The notes under the pieces were generated by a model. That model saw only the letters and a list, made by a program, of their open reading frames with translations, was not told where the DNA came from and did no database searches. The position numbers were made by a program, and so were the translations under genes. A DNA stretch of 26,701 bases from positions 5,453 through 32,153 of the forward strand of contig DBTX01000051.1 in NCBI GenBank assembly GCA_002307275.1, read 5' to 3'. The stretch is from Hungateiclostridiaceae bacterium UBA1305. Lineage in GTDB: Bacteria > Bacillota > Clostridia > Acetivibrionales > DTU013. Each line of letters starts with the position of its first letter. Position 1 is the first letter of the stretch. Positions 16,816-23,735 of this stretch are shown piece by piece.

Positions 16816-16892
16816 TGGTGGGCCTTCAGGGACTCGAACCCCGGACCAACCGGTTATGAGCCGGTTGCTCTAACCAACTGAGCTAAAGGCCC
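16816..16892 (-). tRNA. tRNA with CAT anticodon (Met elongator or Ile2)
   Basis: A full cloverleaf of 77 nt with encoded CCA: acceptor GGGCCTT/AAGGCCC, D-arm GCTCAGTTGGTTAGAGC, anticodon arm ACCGG-CTCATAA-CCGGT, and T-arm around GGTTCGAGTCCC. The anticodon CAT (16856-16858 on the plus strand) reads AUG if it is methionine, or AUA if the C is modified to lysidine. The 3'-to-5' order after tRNA-Asn, with a shared promoter, is clear. Sequence alone does not settle Met versus Ile2. Confidence 0.95.
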
Positions 16893-16895
16893 TTA

Positions 16896-16971
16896 TGGCT
16901 CCTCAAGTAGGACTCGAACCTACGACCCTGCGGTTAACAGCCGCATGCTCTACCAACTGAGCTATTGAGGA
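16896..16971 (-). tRNA. tRNA-Asn (GTT)
   Basis: A full cloverleaf of 76 nt with encoded CCA: acceptor TCCTCAA/TTGAGGA, anticodon loop CTGTTAA with GTT at 16936-16938, and T-loop GTTCGAGTCC. It is 3 nt upstream of the CAT tRNA and is the first gene of the two-tRNA operon. Confidence 0.97.
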
Positions 16972-16984
16972 ACGAACAAATAAT

Positions 16985-17013
16985 ATTATACTTGCGCTCG
17001 TAACGCAGGTCAA
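16985..17013 (-). promoter_or_regulatory. Strong promoter of the tRNA operon
   Basis: On the minus strand TTGACC (17008-17013) and TATAAT (16985-16990) are 17 nt apart. Transcription should begin about 7 nt before tRNA-Asn, and the GC-rich spacer is typical of strong stable-RNA promoters. Confidence 0.85.
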
Positions 17014-17025
17014 GAGGGAAATAAA

Positions 17026-17049
17026 GAAAAAACTCGATGTGACTCGAGT
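17026..17049 (-). terminator. Probable terminator after the DUF4062 remnant
   Basis: On the minus strand ACTCGA and TCGAGT (17044-17049 and 17032-17037) pair around a 6-nt loop and are followed by a T run. A second overlapping inverted pair, ACTCGAG/CTCGAGT (17042-17058), lies just upstream. It would also insulate the tRNA promoter. Confidence 0.55.
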
Positions 17050-17069
17050 AGCTCGAGTATATCTACATT

Positions 17070-17383
17070 CTACATTACAAAAGTAATCTCCCAATCAAAC
17101 AATGGAACTGGGAGATCGTCAGCTTTCATCAAGCTATTATGAGGGAGAGTCAAACTAATCTCGATGTCCTCATCGAATGTTGTGCCGTTGTTACGCACTA
17201 CAAACCGCCAGACTGAGGATAGCTGTCCGTTGACCAGTGAGCCAAATTGACACCTATCGATAGGCTAGATTTGGCATATTTATTAAAGTCCTCAACAGCA
17301 GTATTTATGACCGCATGACACTCCGTGTATGCGTCTCCGGGGCATGAAAATAAAAGGTTGTATTCTGTCAATCTTCGTGGCAT
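17070..17383 (-). pseudogene. DUF4062 gene remnant with internal deletion
   Basis: The first 61 codons are intact, with an excellent AGGAGG 7 nt before ATG 17381-17383. They read PRRLTEYNLLFSCPGDAY, and later HWSTDSYPQSGG, the N-terminal signature of DUF4062. The frame then stops at 17198. In another frame, from about 17225 to a TAG at 17070-17072, a second protein-like piece reads SSVWRFVVRNNGTTFDEDIE and continues with LPVPLFDWEITFVM; it looks like a beta-rich C-terminal domain. DUF4062 proteins normally exceed 300 aa, so I infer one gene that lost its middle by a deletion ending near 17200. The two pieces may instead come from different genes. DUF4062 occurs in conflict and defence proteins; no function remains here. 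Confidence 0.7.
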
Positions 17384-17421
17384 ATCTGTACCTCCTTATT
17401 CAACACCCGAGGCCTTAAACA

Positions 17422-17988
17422 CTAACCAATAATTTTTTGTAATGCTGCTTCCGGCCAATACTCATTCGGGTAAAGCTTTAATTGACCATCTTCTTTGCTG
17501 AAAATCAGGCAGGGCATAACAGAATTATCATAAACAAGGATTTTATCGCAAACGGCAATTACTTTTGGAAGCAAAGCCAACGCACGGTGATATCGGACAC
17601 GGATTTTATCCTCCGGCACGTCATGCCCTCCGGATGCGTACCGTGCCTTTACCCTGGCCACATTGATATTTTCATCACAGGTCAGAACGTAAATGTATTG
17701 TACCACATACCCGAGTTCTTTAGCTCTTTTCATCAGCAATAAGTTTCGTTCGGTGGACATAACCGTTTCAAAAGAAAAATCAACGCCATCGTCTAAAAGC
17801 TTACTGCGAAGCATGTCTGCCTGTTGCGCGGCCTCAAGGTCTGTCAAATCATATTCTTTTTTCAGGTCATCGGCATTTACATAAGTTCCGAATGTCGGAA
17901 GACTCCGTGTAACTGTTGTCTTTCCGGAACCGTTCGGCCCCGCAAATACCAGCAAAACTGGCTGTCTCTTGCTATCAGTCACTGACAT
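17422..17988 (-). CDS. Zeta-toxin-like P-loop kinase (COG4185 type)
   Basis: This protein (188 aa from ATG 17986-17988; the frame is open to 18009) has Walker A AGPNGSGKTT near residue 17 and an NADD motif after it. It also has FSFETVMS, GGHDVPEDKIRVRYHRAL and YDNS, which together mark the zeta-toxin-like / COG4185 kinases. Zeta toxins phosphorylate UDP-N-acetylglucosamine and block peptidoglycan synthesis; whether this member does so is unknown. Its start overlaps the upstream antitoxin by 14 nt and the ribosome-binding site is poor, so translation probably depends on coupling to that gene, a common way to keep toxin below antitoxin. No terminator was identified after it. Confidence 0.85.
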   Translation of the reverse strand: MSVTDSKRQPVLLVFAGPNGSGKTTVTRSLPTFGTYVNADDLKKEYDLTDLEAAQQADMLRSKLLDDGVDFSFETVMSTERNLLLMKRAKELGYVVQYIYVLTCDENINVARVKARYASGGHDVPEDKIRVRYHRALALLPKVIAVCDKILVYDNSVMPCLIFSKEDGQLKLYPNEYWPEAALQKIIG

Positions 17989-18322
17989 ATTCGCGTACAC
18001 CATCGGCAAATTCTAAATATGCCTTCTTTTTATCTTTATCATATCGTGCAACAGGAAGACCATTCTGTTGATGCTCTATAATTTCACTCTTCACAGCGGA
18101 CGTAAATGCATTTGTGATGTCGCCCGATGAATAACCAAAGCCAAAACCATGGCCTTTTACGCTAACCACAAATGGGATAGCATTTTCATTAACCGCCTTG
18201 TGCAAAAAGACATTGAAAGCTGTGCTCATGTTCATTCCCAATTTACTGAATAAGCTTTCTGCACTTTCTTTTAGGTTTTTATCAACACGTATCGTCACCT
18301 GTACATCATTTTGTGCTTTCAA
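17975..18322 (-). CDS. RelB/DinJ-like antitoxin with extra C-terminal domain
   Basis: The first 50 residues (VQVTIRVDKNLKESAESLFSKLGMNMSTAFNVFL) are a RelB/DinJ ribbon-helix-helix domain that would bind its own promoter. At 115 aa it is longer than the usual 85-95 aa. The extra C-terminal part, EIIEHQQNGLPVARYDKDKK and ending FADGVREYVSD, is probably what holds the kinase toxin. The start is TTG 18320-18322, with GGAGG 9 nt upstream; an out-of-frame ATG lies between them. RelB/DinJ usually pairs with RelE/YafQ RNases, not a zeta-like kinase. Promoter and direct repeats lie just upstream. Confidence 0.85.
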   Translation of the reverse strand: MKAQNDVQVTIRVDKNLKESAESLFSKLGMNMSTAFNVFLHKAVNENAIPFVVSVKGHGFGFGYSSGDITNAFTSAVKSEIIEHQQNGLPVARYDKDKKKAYLEFADGVREYVSD

Positions 18323-18350
18323 TGGTCATTGCCTCCTTCCACTGTTTTAT

Positions 18351-18373
18351 CTTTCACTTATCCTTTCACTTAT
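18351..18373. promoter_or_regulatory. Candidate operator: two direct repeats
   Basis: Two exact 11-nt copies of ATAAGTGAAAG (minus strand; 18351-18361 and 18363-18373) stand 12 nt apart and touch the -10 element. One helical turn spacing next to the promoter fits autoregulation by the ribbon-helix-helix antitoxin. Confidence 0.55.
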
Positions 18374-18402
18374 AGTATATTCTTTTTTATAATTTAATTC
18401 AA
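18374..18402 (-). promoter_or_regulatory. Promoter of the toxin-antitoxin pair
   Basis: On the minus strand TTGAAT (18397-18402) and TATACT (18374-18379) are exactly 17 nt apart, giving a leader of about 45 nt before the antitoxin. Confidence 0.7.
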
Positions 18403-18440
18403 CAAATATACCGCTACTATATGTATAGAATCCATGAGAC

Positions 18441-18489
18441 AAAAAAACACACATATTGGATTTTACAAAACCCCGTCATGTGTGCTTTT
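18441..18489 (-). terminator. Probable terminator of dnaG-sigA
   Basis: On the minus strand a stem of CACACAT/ATGTGTG extended by AAAA/TTTT with one bulged G (18478-18489 with 18444-18454) encloses a 23-nt loop and is followed by seven T. It lies about 130 nt beyond the sigA stop. The interval 18490-18620 shows no gene. Confidence 0.65.
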
Positions 18490-18620
18490 CTGTTATTATC
18501 CTGTTTATAAACTGTATTTGACAAAACCCCTGTATTTCATAAATGTAGTTATAAATGCTTTTTGCGTATATACGTTACAAAACTACCCTCAAAAAATTTT
18601 TCCCTTACTCGAGTTTTTTA

Positions 18621-19712
18621 TCAATCAAGGTAATCCTTCAATTTTTTGCTTCTGCTTGGATGTCTGAGCTTCCTCAGCGCCTTGGCTTCTATCTGCCTGA
18701 TTCTTTCTCTGGTGACGTTGAACTCCTTCCCTACTTCTTCAAGAGTCCTGGCCCTGCCGTCATCAAGCCCGAATCGCAGTCTGAGAACCTTCTCTTCCCT
18801 TGGAGTAAGTGTGTCCAGCACATCAATCAATTGCTCCTTAAGCAGAGTGAATGCAGCTGCTTCAGCCGGTGCCGGAGCGTCATCATCCGGTATGAAATCA
18901 CCAAGATGGCTGTCTTCCTCTTCACCAATAGGAGTCTCGAGTGAGACCGGTTCCTGGGAAATTTTCATAATTTCCCTCACCTTGTCCACCGTCATGTTCA
19001 TTTCCTTCGCAATTTCCTCAGGATGAGGCTCTCTGCCCAGTTCCTGCAATAACTGCCTTGAAACCCTTATAAGCTTGTTGATCGTTTCAACCATGTGTAC
19101 GGGTATTCTTATTGTCCTTGCCTGATCCGCTATTGCTCTTGTAATAGCCTGTCTGATCCACCATGTGGCATATGTGCTGAATTTATAGCCTTTTCTGTAA
19201 TCAAACTTCTCTACAGCTTTTATAAGGCCAAGGTTTCCCTCCTGAATCAGGTCGAGGAAAAGCATCCCTCTTCCCACATAACGCTTGGCAATACTGACAA
19301 CAAGCCTAAGATTCGCTTCTGCCAGTCTTCTTTTCGCTTCGTTGTCACCCTTTTCCATTCTCTTGGCAAGTTCTATCTCCTCATCAGCAGACAGCAGGGG
19401 TACTTTCCCGATTTCCTTCAGATACATTCTGACAGGATCATCAATGCTTATACCCTCAGGAAGTGTTAAATCCAACTCTTCCTCGGTATTCTGGAGATCC
19501 TTTATTTCTTCATCGATATCTCCTACGACATCTATGCCCATATTTTCAACTGTTTCATATATCTTCTCTATCTGTTCCGGTTCCAGTTCTACCTCTTCGA
19601 ATGCATCCATTATTTCCTTATATGTCAGCATTCCCTTTGTTTTTCCCTTTTCAACCAGTTCTTTTAAAATGGACTTTCTATTTGCATTATTGTCGATATT
19701 TGTAGCTTTCAT
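18621..19712 (-). CDS. sigA: RNA polymerase primary sigma factor
   Basis: This 363-residue protein is the housekeeping sigma factor. Region 1.2 (DPVRMYLKEIGKVPLLSADEE, about 92-112), region 2 with NLRLVVSIAKRYVGRGM and KFSTYATWWIRQAITRA (about 133-195), region 3, and region 4.2 with the helix-turn-helix TLEEVGKEFNVTRERIRQIE near the end are all complete. The acidic region 1.1 is short, as in other Firmicutes. The ATG at 19710-19712 has AGGAGGGG about 7 nt upstream. It lies 28 nt after dnaG, the classic macromolecular-synthesis pair. It would recognise the TTGACA/TATAAT promoters seen in this window. Confidence 0.98.
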   Translation of the reverse strand: MKATNIDNNANRKSILKELVEKGKTKGMLTYKEIMDAFEEVELEPEQIEKIYETVENMGIDVVGDIDEEIKDLQNTEEELDLTLPEGISIDDPVRMYLKEIGKVPLLSADEEIELAKRMEKGDNEAKRRLAEANLRLVVSIAKRYVGRGMLFLDLIQEGNLGLIKAVEKFDYRKGYKFSTYATWWIRQAITRAIADQARTIRIPVHMVETINKLIRVSRQLLQELGREPHPEEIAKEMNMTVDKVREIMKISQEPVSLETPIGEEEDSHLGDFIPDDDAPAPAEAAAFTLLKEQLIDVLDTLTPREEKVLRLRFGLDDGRARTLEEVGKEFNVTRERIRQIEAKALRKLRHPSRSKKLKDYLD

Positions 19713-19740
19713 TATTTACCCCTCCTTTCTCTGCGTAATA

Positions 19741-21540
19741 TTACATTCCTTTTATATTGTTCATCTTTTGTGTCATATCTTTGAGTTCCTGTTTTAATTT
19801 GTCAACATCTCCTTCTGACAATTTACTTTTGTCATTTAACTGCTCAAGTATCTGCTTTTGTCTCTTTTCAGCCTTCAATACGCCTATATCCCTAATTTTA
19901 CCCAAAATTGCCCTTCGATTATCATCACAATAACATTCTTCCTTTAAAATTCTTGCAAACTTGCCTGTGTCCTCCGGATTAACTGCGTCCAGTAACTCTG
20001 CAGGAGTAAAATCCCTTCTATTTTCCAATCTGCTGAATACCAACTCTGCTACCCTCGTATTTTCAGCACTGGTGAAAAACATTGTATTAAAATTCTCTTT
20101 AACTGTCTTGTATGTGCTGTTGTCAACACATAATAACGACAGTATTAGCCTTTCGTCATGTAATAACTTCTCATCAATTTCATCTCCGGCTGTTGTAACC
20201 TTCCTTGCTGCTTCCACTGCATTGGCGATCTTAAGGCTTTGCTTTGCAGCGGGTTTTGTTCTTCTCATCACTTCTGAAAGTATTGCATCTTCCGATATTT
20301 CATATTCCCGGGATAACTTTTTTATGTACATTTCCCGTTCCATGATATTGTCGACCTTCGACAAAACGATTGCAGCCTTATTCAGAAATGCGATCTTTCC
20401 TTCCGTTGCCGTTAAATCCTGCTCACTCCTTAAAACCTTTATTTTGTATTCCACCAGCGACAATGCGCTGTCAACAAGCTTTTTGAATCCATCCGGTCCG
20501 TTTTTTCTGATATACTCATCAGGGTCCTTCCCATCCGGTACAGTCAATACTTTTACGCTACAGCCCATTTCGTTCAGCAGATCCAGCCCGCGTTGCGTGG
20601 CAGCCTGTCCCGCAGTATCCGCATCATATGATATTACAATTTCATCCGCATATTTTTTTAGTATGCGTCCCTGGCTGTCTGTCAAAGCTGTTCCCAAAGA
20701 TGCCACAACGTTATTGATACCGCTTTGATGGAGCGAAATCACATCCATATAACCTTCGACAACGATCAGCTTTTTGCTGTCCGAGTTCTTTGCAAAGTTT
20801 AACGCGTATAAATGCTTCCCCTTGCTATAAACCGGTGTCTCCGGTGAATTTACATACTTTGGAAGCGAGTTATCCAGAACTCTGCCGCCAAAACCAAGTA
20901 CATTTCCCCTTACATCAAAAATAGGGAAAATCAATCTGCCTTTAAAACGATCATACAGCGTGCTCTTACTGCTTTTCAAAACCAGACCGCTTTGGAGCAG
21001 CTGTTCATCATCAAATCCTTCTGACCTCAGGTGCTGGTACAGGTTGTCCCACTCGTCCGTGGAATAACCGATCCCGAATTTCCTTACCGTATTCCCGGAG
21101 ATTTCTCTTTTCTTCAGGTACGCCGCTGCCGGTTCCCCGTGCCTTGAATTAAGAACATCATTATAATATCTGGCAGTTATCAGATTTATATTCAAAACCA
21201 GCTGTTTCAGTTTGGCTTTTTCAGCCTGCTCGGTATCATCACTTTCCGGTAGGACAATCTTCGCCCTATCGGCCAGTAATCTCACAGACTCAATGTAATC
21301 AAGCTTTTCAGCTAATGATACAAATTGAAATACATTACCGCCTTTTCCGCAACCGAAACAATAAAATATCTGTTTTCCCGATTCAACACTGAAGGAGGGC
21401 GTCTTTTCTCTATGGAATGGACAGAGACCGAAATAATTTTTACCGCGTTTCTCCAGTCTCACATATTCAGAAACTACATCCACTATGTCATTATTTATGC
21501 GAATTTCTTCAATAAGTTCATCTGAATACCTGGTATACAT
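19741..21540 (-). CDS. dnaG: DNA primase
   Basis: DnaG makes RNA primers for replication. The N-terminal CHC2 zinc-binding site has Cys40, His43, Cys61 and Cys64 (CPFHREKTPSF, then FYCFGCGKGG). The core includes GFGGRVLD and the TOPRIM fold with VVEGYMDVISLHQSG (about 260) and SYDADTAGQAA (about 307). The C-terminal helicase-binding part (about 440-599) is variable, as expected. Length 599 aa is normal. The ATG at 21538-21540 has AAGGA 7 nt upstream. A small hairpin with a GAAA loop (21556-21569) sits just upstream of that site and could influence initiation. Confidence 0.98.
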   Translation of the reverse strand: MYTRYSDELIEEIRINNDIVDVVSEYVRLEKRGKNYFGLCPFHREKTPSFSVESGKQIFYCFGCGKGGNVFQFVSLAEKLDYIESVRLLADRAKIVLPESDDTEQAEKAKLKQLVLNINLITARYYNDVLNSRHGEPAAAYLKKREISGNTVRKFGIGYSTDEWDNLYQHLRSEGFDDEQLLQSGLVLKSSKSTLYDRFKGRLIFPIFDVRGNVLGFGGRVLDNSLPKYVNSPETPVYSKGKHLYALNFAKNSDSKKLIVVEGYMDVISLHQSGINNVVASLGTALTDSQGRILKKYADEIVISYDADTAGQAATQRGLDLLNEMGCSVKVLTVPDGKDPDEYIRKNGPDGFKKLVDSALSLVEYKIKVLRSEQDLTATEGKIAFLNKAAIVLSKVDNIMEREMYIKKLSREYEISEDAILSEVMRRTKPAAKQSLKIANAVEAARKVTTAGDEIDEKLLHDERLILSLLCVDNSTYKTVKENFNTMFFTSAENTRVAELVFSRLENRRDFTPAELLDAVNPEDTGKFARILKEECYCDDNRRAILGKIRDIGVLKAEKRQKQILEQLNDKSKLSEGDVDKLKQELKDMTQKMNNIKGM

Positions 21541-21555
21541 CCATCATCCTTCAAT

Positions 21556-21569
21556 TTGCCTTTCGGCAA
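21556..21569 (-). promoter_or_regulatory. GAAA-loop hairpin before dnaG
   Basis: On the minus strand TTGCC-GAAA-GGCAA forms a compact 5-bp hairpin that ends 7 nt before the ribosome-binding site of dnaG. It directly follows hairpin repeat copy C. Confidence 0.45.
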
Positions 21570-21614
21570 GTCCGGTCGTTGACTACAGCCAACTGCTCGC
21601 CCATGCGTCCGGCG
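21569..21614 (-). repeat. Hairpin repeat, copy C
   Basis: Read on the minus strand it has the full core GGACGCATGGGCGAGC, then a GTTGGC/GTCAAC stem with one G-U pair, then GACC. The G-U pair exists only if the minus strand is the RNA; on the plus strand it would be an A-C mismatch. It lies in the dnaG leader, in sense orientation. Confidence 0.7.
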
Positions 21615-21645
21615 TGTTTTCACACTATAATGATATTATTGGTCG

Positions 21646-21675
21646 ATAATCGAATATTATTACTTCTCCTGTCAA
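21646..21675 (-). promoter_or_regulatory. Candidate promoter of dnaG-sigA
   Basis: On the minus strand TTGACA (21670-21675) and GATTAT (21646-21651) are 18 nt apart. The -35 is perfect, the -10 matches at four of six positions. The leader of about 100 nt would carry repeat copy C and the GAAA hairpin. The rest of 21676-21935 holds only the terminator below. Confidence 0.55.
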
Positions 21676-21773
21676 TAAACCAGACACTACCTTCAAATAC
21701 TTTAATTAATGTTCGACACAATTATTTATAATCCTTCTTTTTTATAATAATTTTGCAATAAAATAAGTTTTAT

Positions 21774-21809
21774 AAATAAAAACTCATCCCACGGTAAAAC
21801 TGAGATGAG
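21774..21809 (-). terminator. Terminator downstream of the 112-aa gene
   Basis: On the minus strand a 9-bp stem (21801-21809 with 21783-21791, one G-U, loop of 9 nt) is followed by TTTTTATTTATAA. It separates the 112-aa gene from the dnaG promoter. Confidence 0.75.
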
Positions 21810-21935
21810 AATTAAATGTCTATTAATATATTCTACAATATAATGCGTTTATCCTTCTGAAAAAATAATTATTTATATAATCGGGGACTCGACATAATCA
21901 TGAACTTACTCTATGCAGCAGGACCGCTCAAGATC

Positions 21936-22274
21936 CTATTGTCCGAGCAAGTCGTCAAGAATGTATGGAAGTGTGGACGGGGTGACTGTATTTTTTACAA
22001 GTATGTCAATCAGTTCCTTTGTCTTTTCTTTTGTATTGAAGATATTACCAAATTGCCTTCTTTCATTAAGTATTCCAAGGTGTTTTTTAACTATTTCGAT
22101 ACCATATTCCTTTTGCGATTTTCTATCTTCATCTTCAGAACTCAACTGCCCACCCATGCATCCTTCAAAATCGCTTTCCAGAAGATAGTATTCCAACTCC
22201 AATGAATTTTCTCCTCTTTGGCAAGAACCATCCAGTATAACTTCTACCTTCTTCTCCAGAAACTTACTTACCAT
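21936..22274 (-). CDS. Hypothetical protein, possibly DUF6514-like
   Basis: A 112-residue soluble protein with an N-terminal half rich in Glu (ENSLELEYYLLESDFEG) and a C-terminal half of helices (EYGIEIVKKHLGILNERRQF, then KELIDILVKNTVTPSTLP). The ending NTVTPSTLPYILDDLL resembles clostridial DUF6514 proteins, which have no known function; I hold that assignment loosely. Length 112 aa fits. The ATG at 22272-22274 has GGGGG 8 nt upstream. Residues 37-45 (EGCMGGQLS) are encoded by a stretch that closely matches the first half of the hairpin repeat. A terminator follows about 130 nt downstream. Confidence 0.75.
   Translation of the reverse strand: MVSKFLEKKVEVILDGSCQRGENSLELEYYLLESDFEGCMGGQLSSEDEDRKSQKEYGIEIVKKHLGILNERRQFGNIFNTKEKTKELIDILVKNTVTPSTLPYILDDLLGQ
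22143..22163 (-). repeat. Half-copy of the hairpin repeat inside a coding sequence (copy E)
   Basis: On the minus strand, GGATGCATGGGTGGGCAGTTG matches copy C at 18 of 21 positions but lacks the second stem arm. It lies in frame within the 112-aa gene. Confidence 0.45.
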
Positions 22275-22317
22275 AGTATTTTCCCCCTCAAAATAAAATC
22301 ATTTGCACCCTTTTACC

Positions 22318-22344
22318 TTGACAATTATAACTTATTAATGTCAA
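22318..22344. promoter_or_regulatory. Imperfect 27-bp palindrome upstream of the 112-aa gene
   Basis: TTGACA and its complement TGTCAA bound a 27-nt dyad in which 11 of 13 position pairs match. It lies about 45 nt upstream of the 112-aa gene. It could be an operator; the TTGACA boxes have no well-spaced -10 on either strand. Confidence 0.4.
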
Positions 22345-22397
22345 GCATCCTATAAAAATGTTTCGTGTAATTTCTATGTTTTGGGAAGGTATTCGAC

Positions 22398-22443
22398 AAA
22401 TAAAATAAAAAACGACAGCTTATTTTCCATAAAACTGTCGTTT
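22398..22443 (-). terminator. Terminator of the HD-GYP gene
   Basis: On the minus strand a perfect 9-bp AAACGACAG/CTGTCGTTT stem (22435-22443 with 22410-22418) encloses a loop that can itself pair (TTAT/ATAA), and TTTATTTTATTT follows. Confidence 0.85.
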
Positions 22444-22513
22444 AATCAATTCAATTATCATATTAAAAGGGAATATTTTTTTCACCTTCAAATATTCACG
22501 GTATCCTCTTTGT

Positions 22514-23551
22514 TCATATCAGTTCCAATACCTTTATCTCCTTATCATGAGAAAGGTCAAAATAAACATTATCAACTTTAATGATAGGCTTCGATACATT
22601 AAGTGGGTTTATAAAAACGATTTCTCCGATATCGCCTGTGGAGAGTTTTACAAAATCCCCCATATAGTATGAAGCGATATTTTTTAGGAAAACACTTACA
22701 ACCCTGTGATCCAATGTACCGAAGCTATTCTTTTCAATTCGTTCAAGAACGTCAAAAGGGCATTGCATATTTCGGTATGACCTATTGGAGGTCATTGCAT
22801 CATATATATCGGCTACAGCTACAATTTTTGCAAAATCATGAATCTTATCGCCCTTAAGCCCGAAAGGATAACCGGAGCCATCCTCCCTTTCATGATGCAT
22901 CAATATGCCCTTGAGTGTATCATCATTTATGCCTGGTAGTTGTTCAGCGAGTTTGTAACCATAAATGGGGTGCTTCTTGATCTCTTCAAGCTCTTCCTTA
23001 TCCAGAGGCCCAGGCTTGTTCAAAATGTCCGGTGAAATTTTTCCTTTGCCGATGTCATGCAGCAAACCGGTGCTCACAAGTGATTTGATCTGGTAATAAT
23101 CATATTTCAGCCACTTACCGATCAGCATGGAAAGCAAGGAAACGTTTACACTGTGAGTATATGTATAATCATCTACTTCACGTATCTGGTTAATGCAGGA
23201 TACGATATCCCTGTTTTCATTTATCCTGGCTACAATGGAGTCTGTCGCTTGATTTACTTTCTCCGGAGTAATTTCCCTACCAATTGAAATGTCGTGAAGA
23301 ATACTTTTAACAACAATGATGTTTTCATTATATTGCGCCCTGAAAAGTTCAGTACCGCTTACAACAATCATGTCATCGTTATTGTTATAGACCTTTATCT
23401 TCACAAGACCGAGAGTTTTGACCCTGTCTATGATAAAGTTGTCCAGTTTGGTATTTTCTGCAATTATTATTGCACCGTACTCGTTGAAGATATTTTCCGC
23501 AATCTGCATACCGGATGTACAGTCGTTAACACTGATAAATACTTTCTTCAT
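22514..23551 (-). CDS. HD-GYP domain protein, probable cyclic-di-GMP phosphodiesterase
   Basis: The HD-GYP domain covers roughly residues 130-310. It contains GLLHDIGKGKISPDIL (about 163), KKHPIYGY, HHEREDGSGYPFGLKGD (about 220) and ADIYDAMTSNRSYR (about 255). All the usual metal ligands and the GYP loop are present, so it should hydrolyse cyclic di-GMP. The N-terminal 100 residues are an uncharacterised alpha/beta region, and the last 50 residues form a small beta domain (MGDFVKLSTGDIGEIVFINP). I choose ATG 23549-23551 (345 aa) because GGGAG lies 7 nt upstream. A sigma-D-like promoter lies about 130 nt upstream, which would tie it to motility. Confidence 0.92.
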   Translation of the reverse strand: MKKVFISVNDCTSGMQIAENIFNEYGAIIIAENTKLDNFIIDRVKTLGLVKIKVYNNNDDMIVVSGTELFRAQYNENIIVVKSILHDISIGREITPEKVNQATDSIVARINENRDIVSCINQIREVDDYTYTHSVNVSLLSMLIGKWLKYDYYQIKSLVSTGLLHDIGKGKISPDILNKPGPLDKEELEEIKKHPIYGYKLAEQLPGINDDTLKGILMHHEREDGSGYPFGLKGDKIHDFAKIVAVADIYDAMTSNRSYRNMQCPFDVLERIEKNSFGTLDHRVVSVFLKNIASYYMGDFVKLSTGDIGEIVFINPLNVSKPIIKVDNVYFDLSHDKEIKVLELI

Positions 23552-23691
23552 ATGCATTCTCCCGGACACAATTATTAATTGATTATATCATATTTTTATA
23601 ATACTGTGTAGTCTTTCCATATTCATGCTGTTTTCGATGGTAAACATTAAAACTTGCTGTATATATAAGATTATGTTAACATGTAAGGGAT

Positions 23692-23719
23692 ATCGGCTTA
23701 AGTAATAAAATTGATTAGA
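23692..23719 (-). promoter_or_regulatory. Sigma-D-like promoter of the HD-GYP gene
   Basis: On the minus strand GCCGATAT (23692-23699) exactly matches the flagellar sigma-D -10. TAAT stands 16 nt upstream, against TAAA at 15 in the consensus. Confidence 0.5.
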
Positions 23720-23735
23720 AAGGGGTGTGAGGTCA

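Noticed and set aside
16657..16881. A 74-aa plus-strand frame reading WWAFRDSNPGPTGYEPVALTN at its end.
   Set aside because: It is the antisense of the CAT tRNA and its 3' duplication, a well-known source of false proteins.
22381..22581. A 66-aa plus-strand frame.
   Set aside because: It crosses the HD-GYP terminator and the antisense of its C-terminus, and has no ribosome-binding site.
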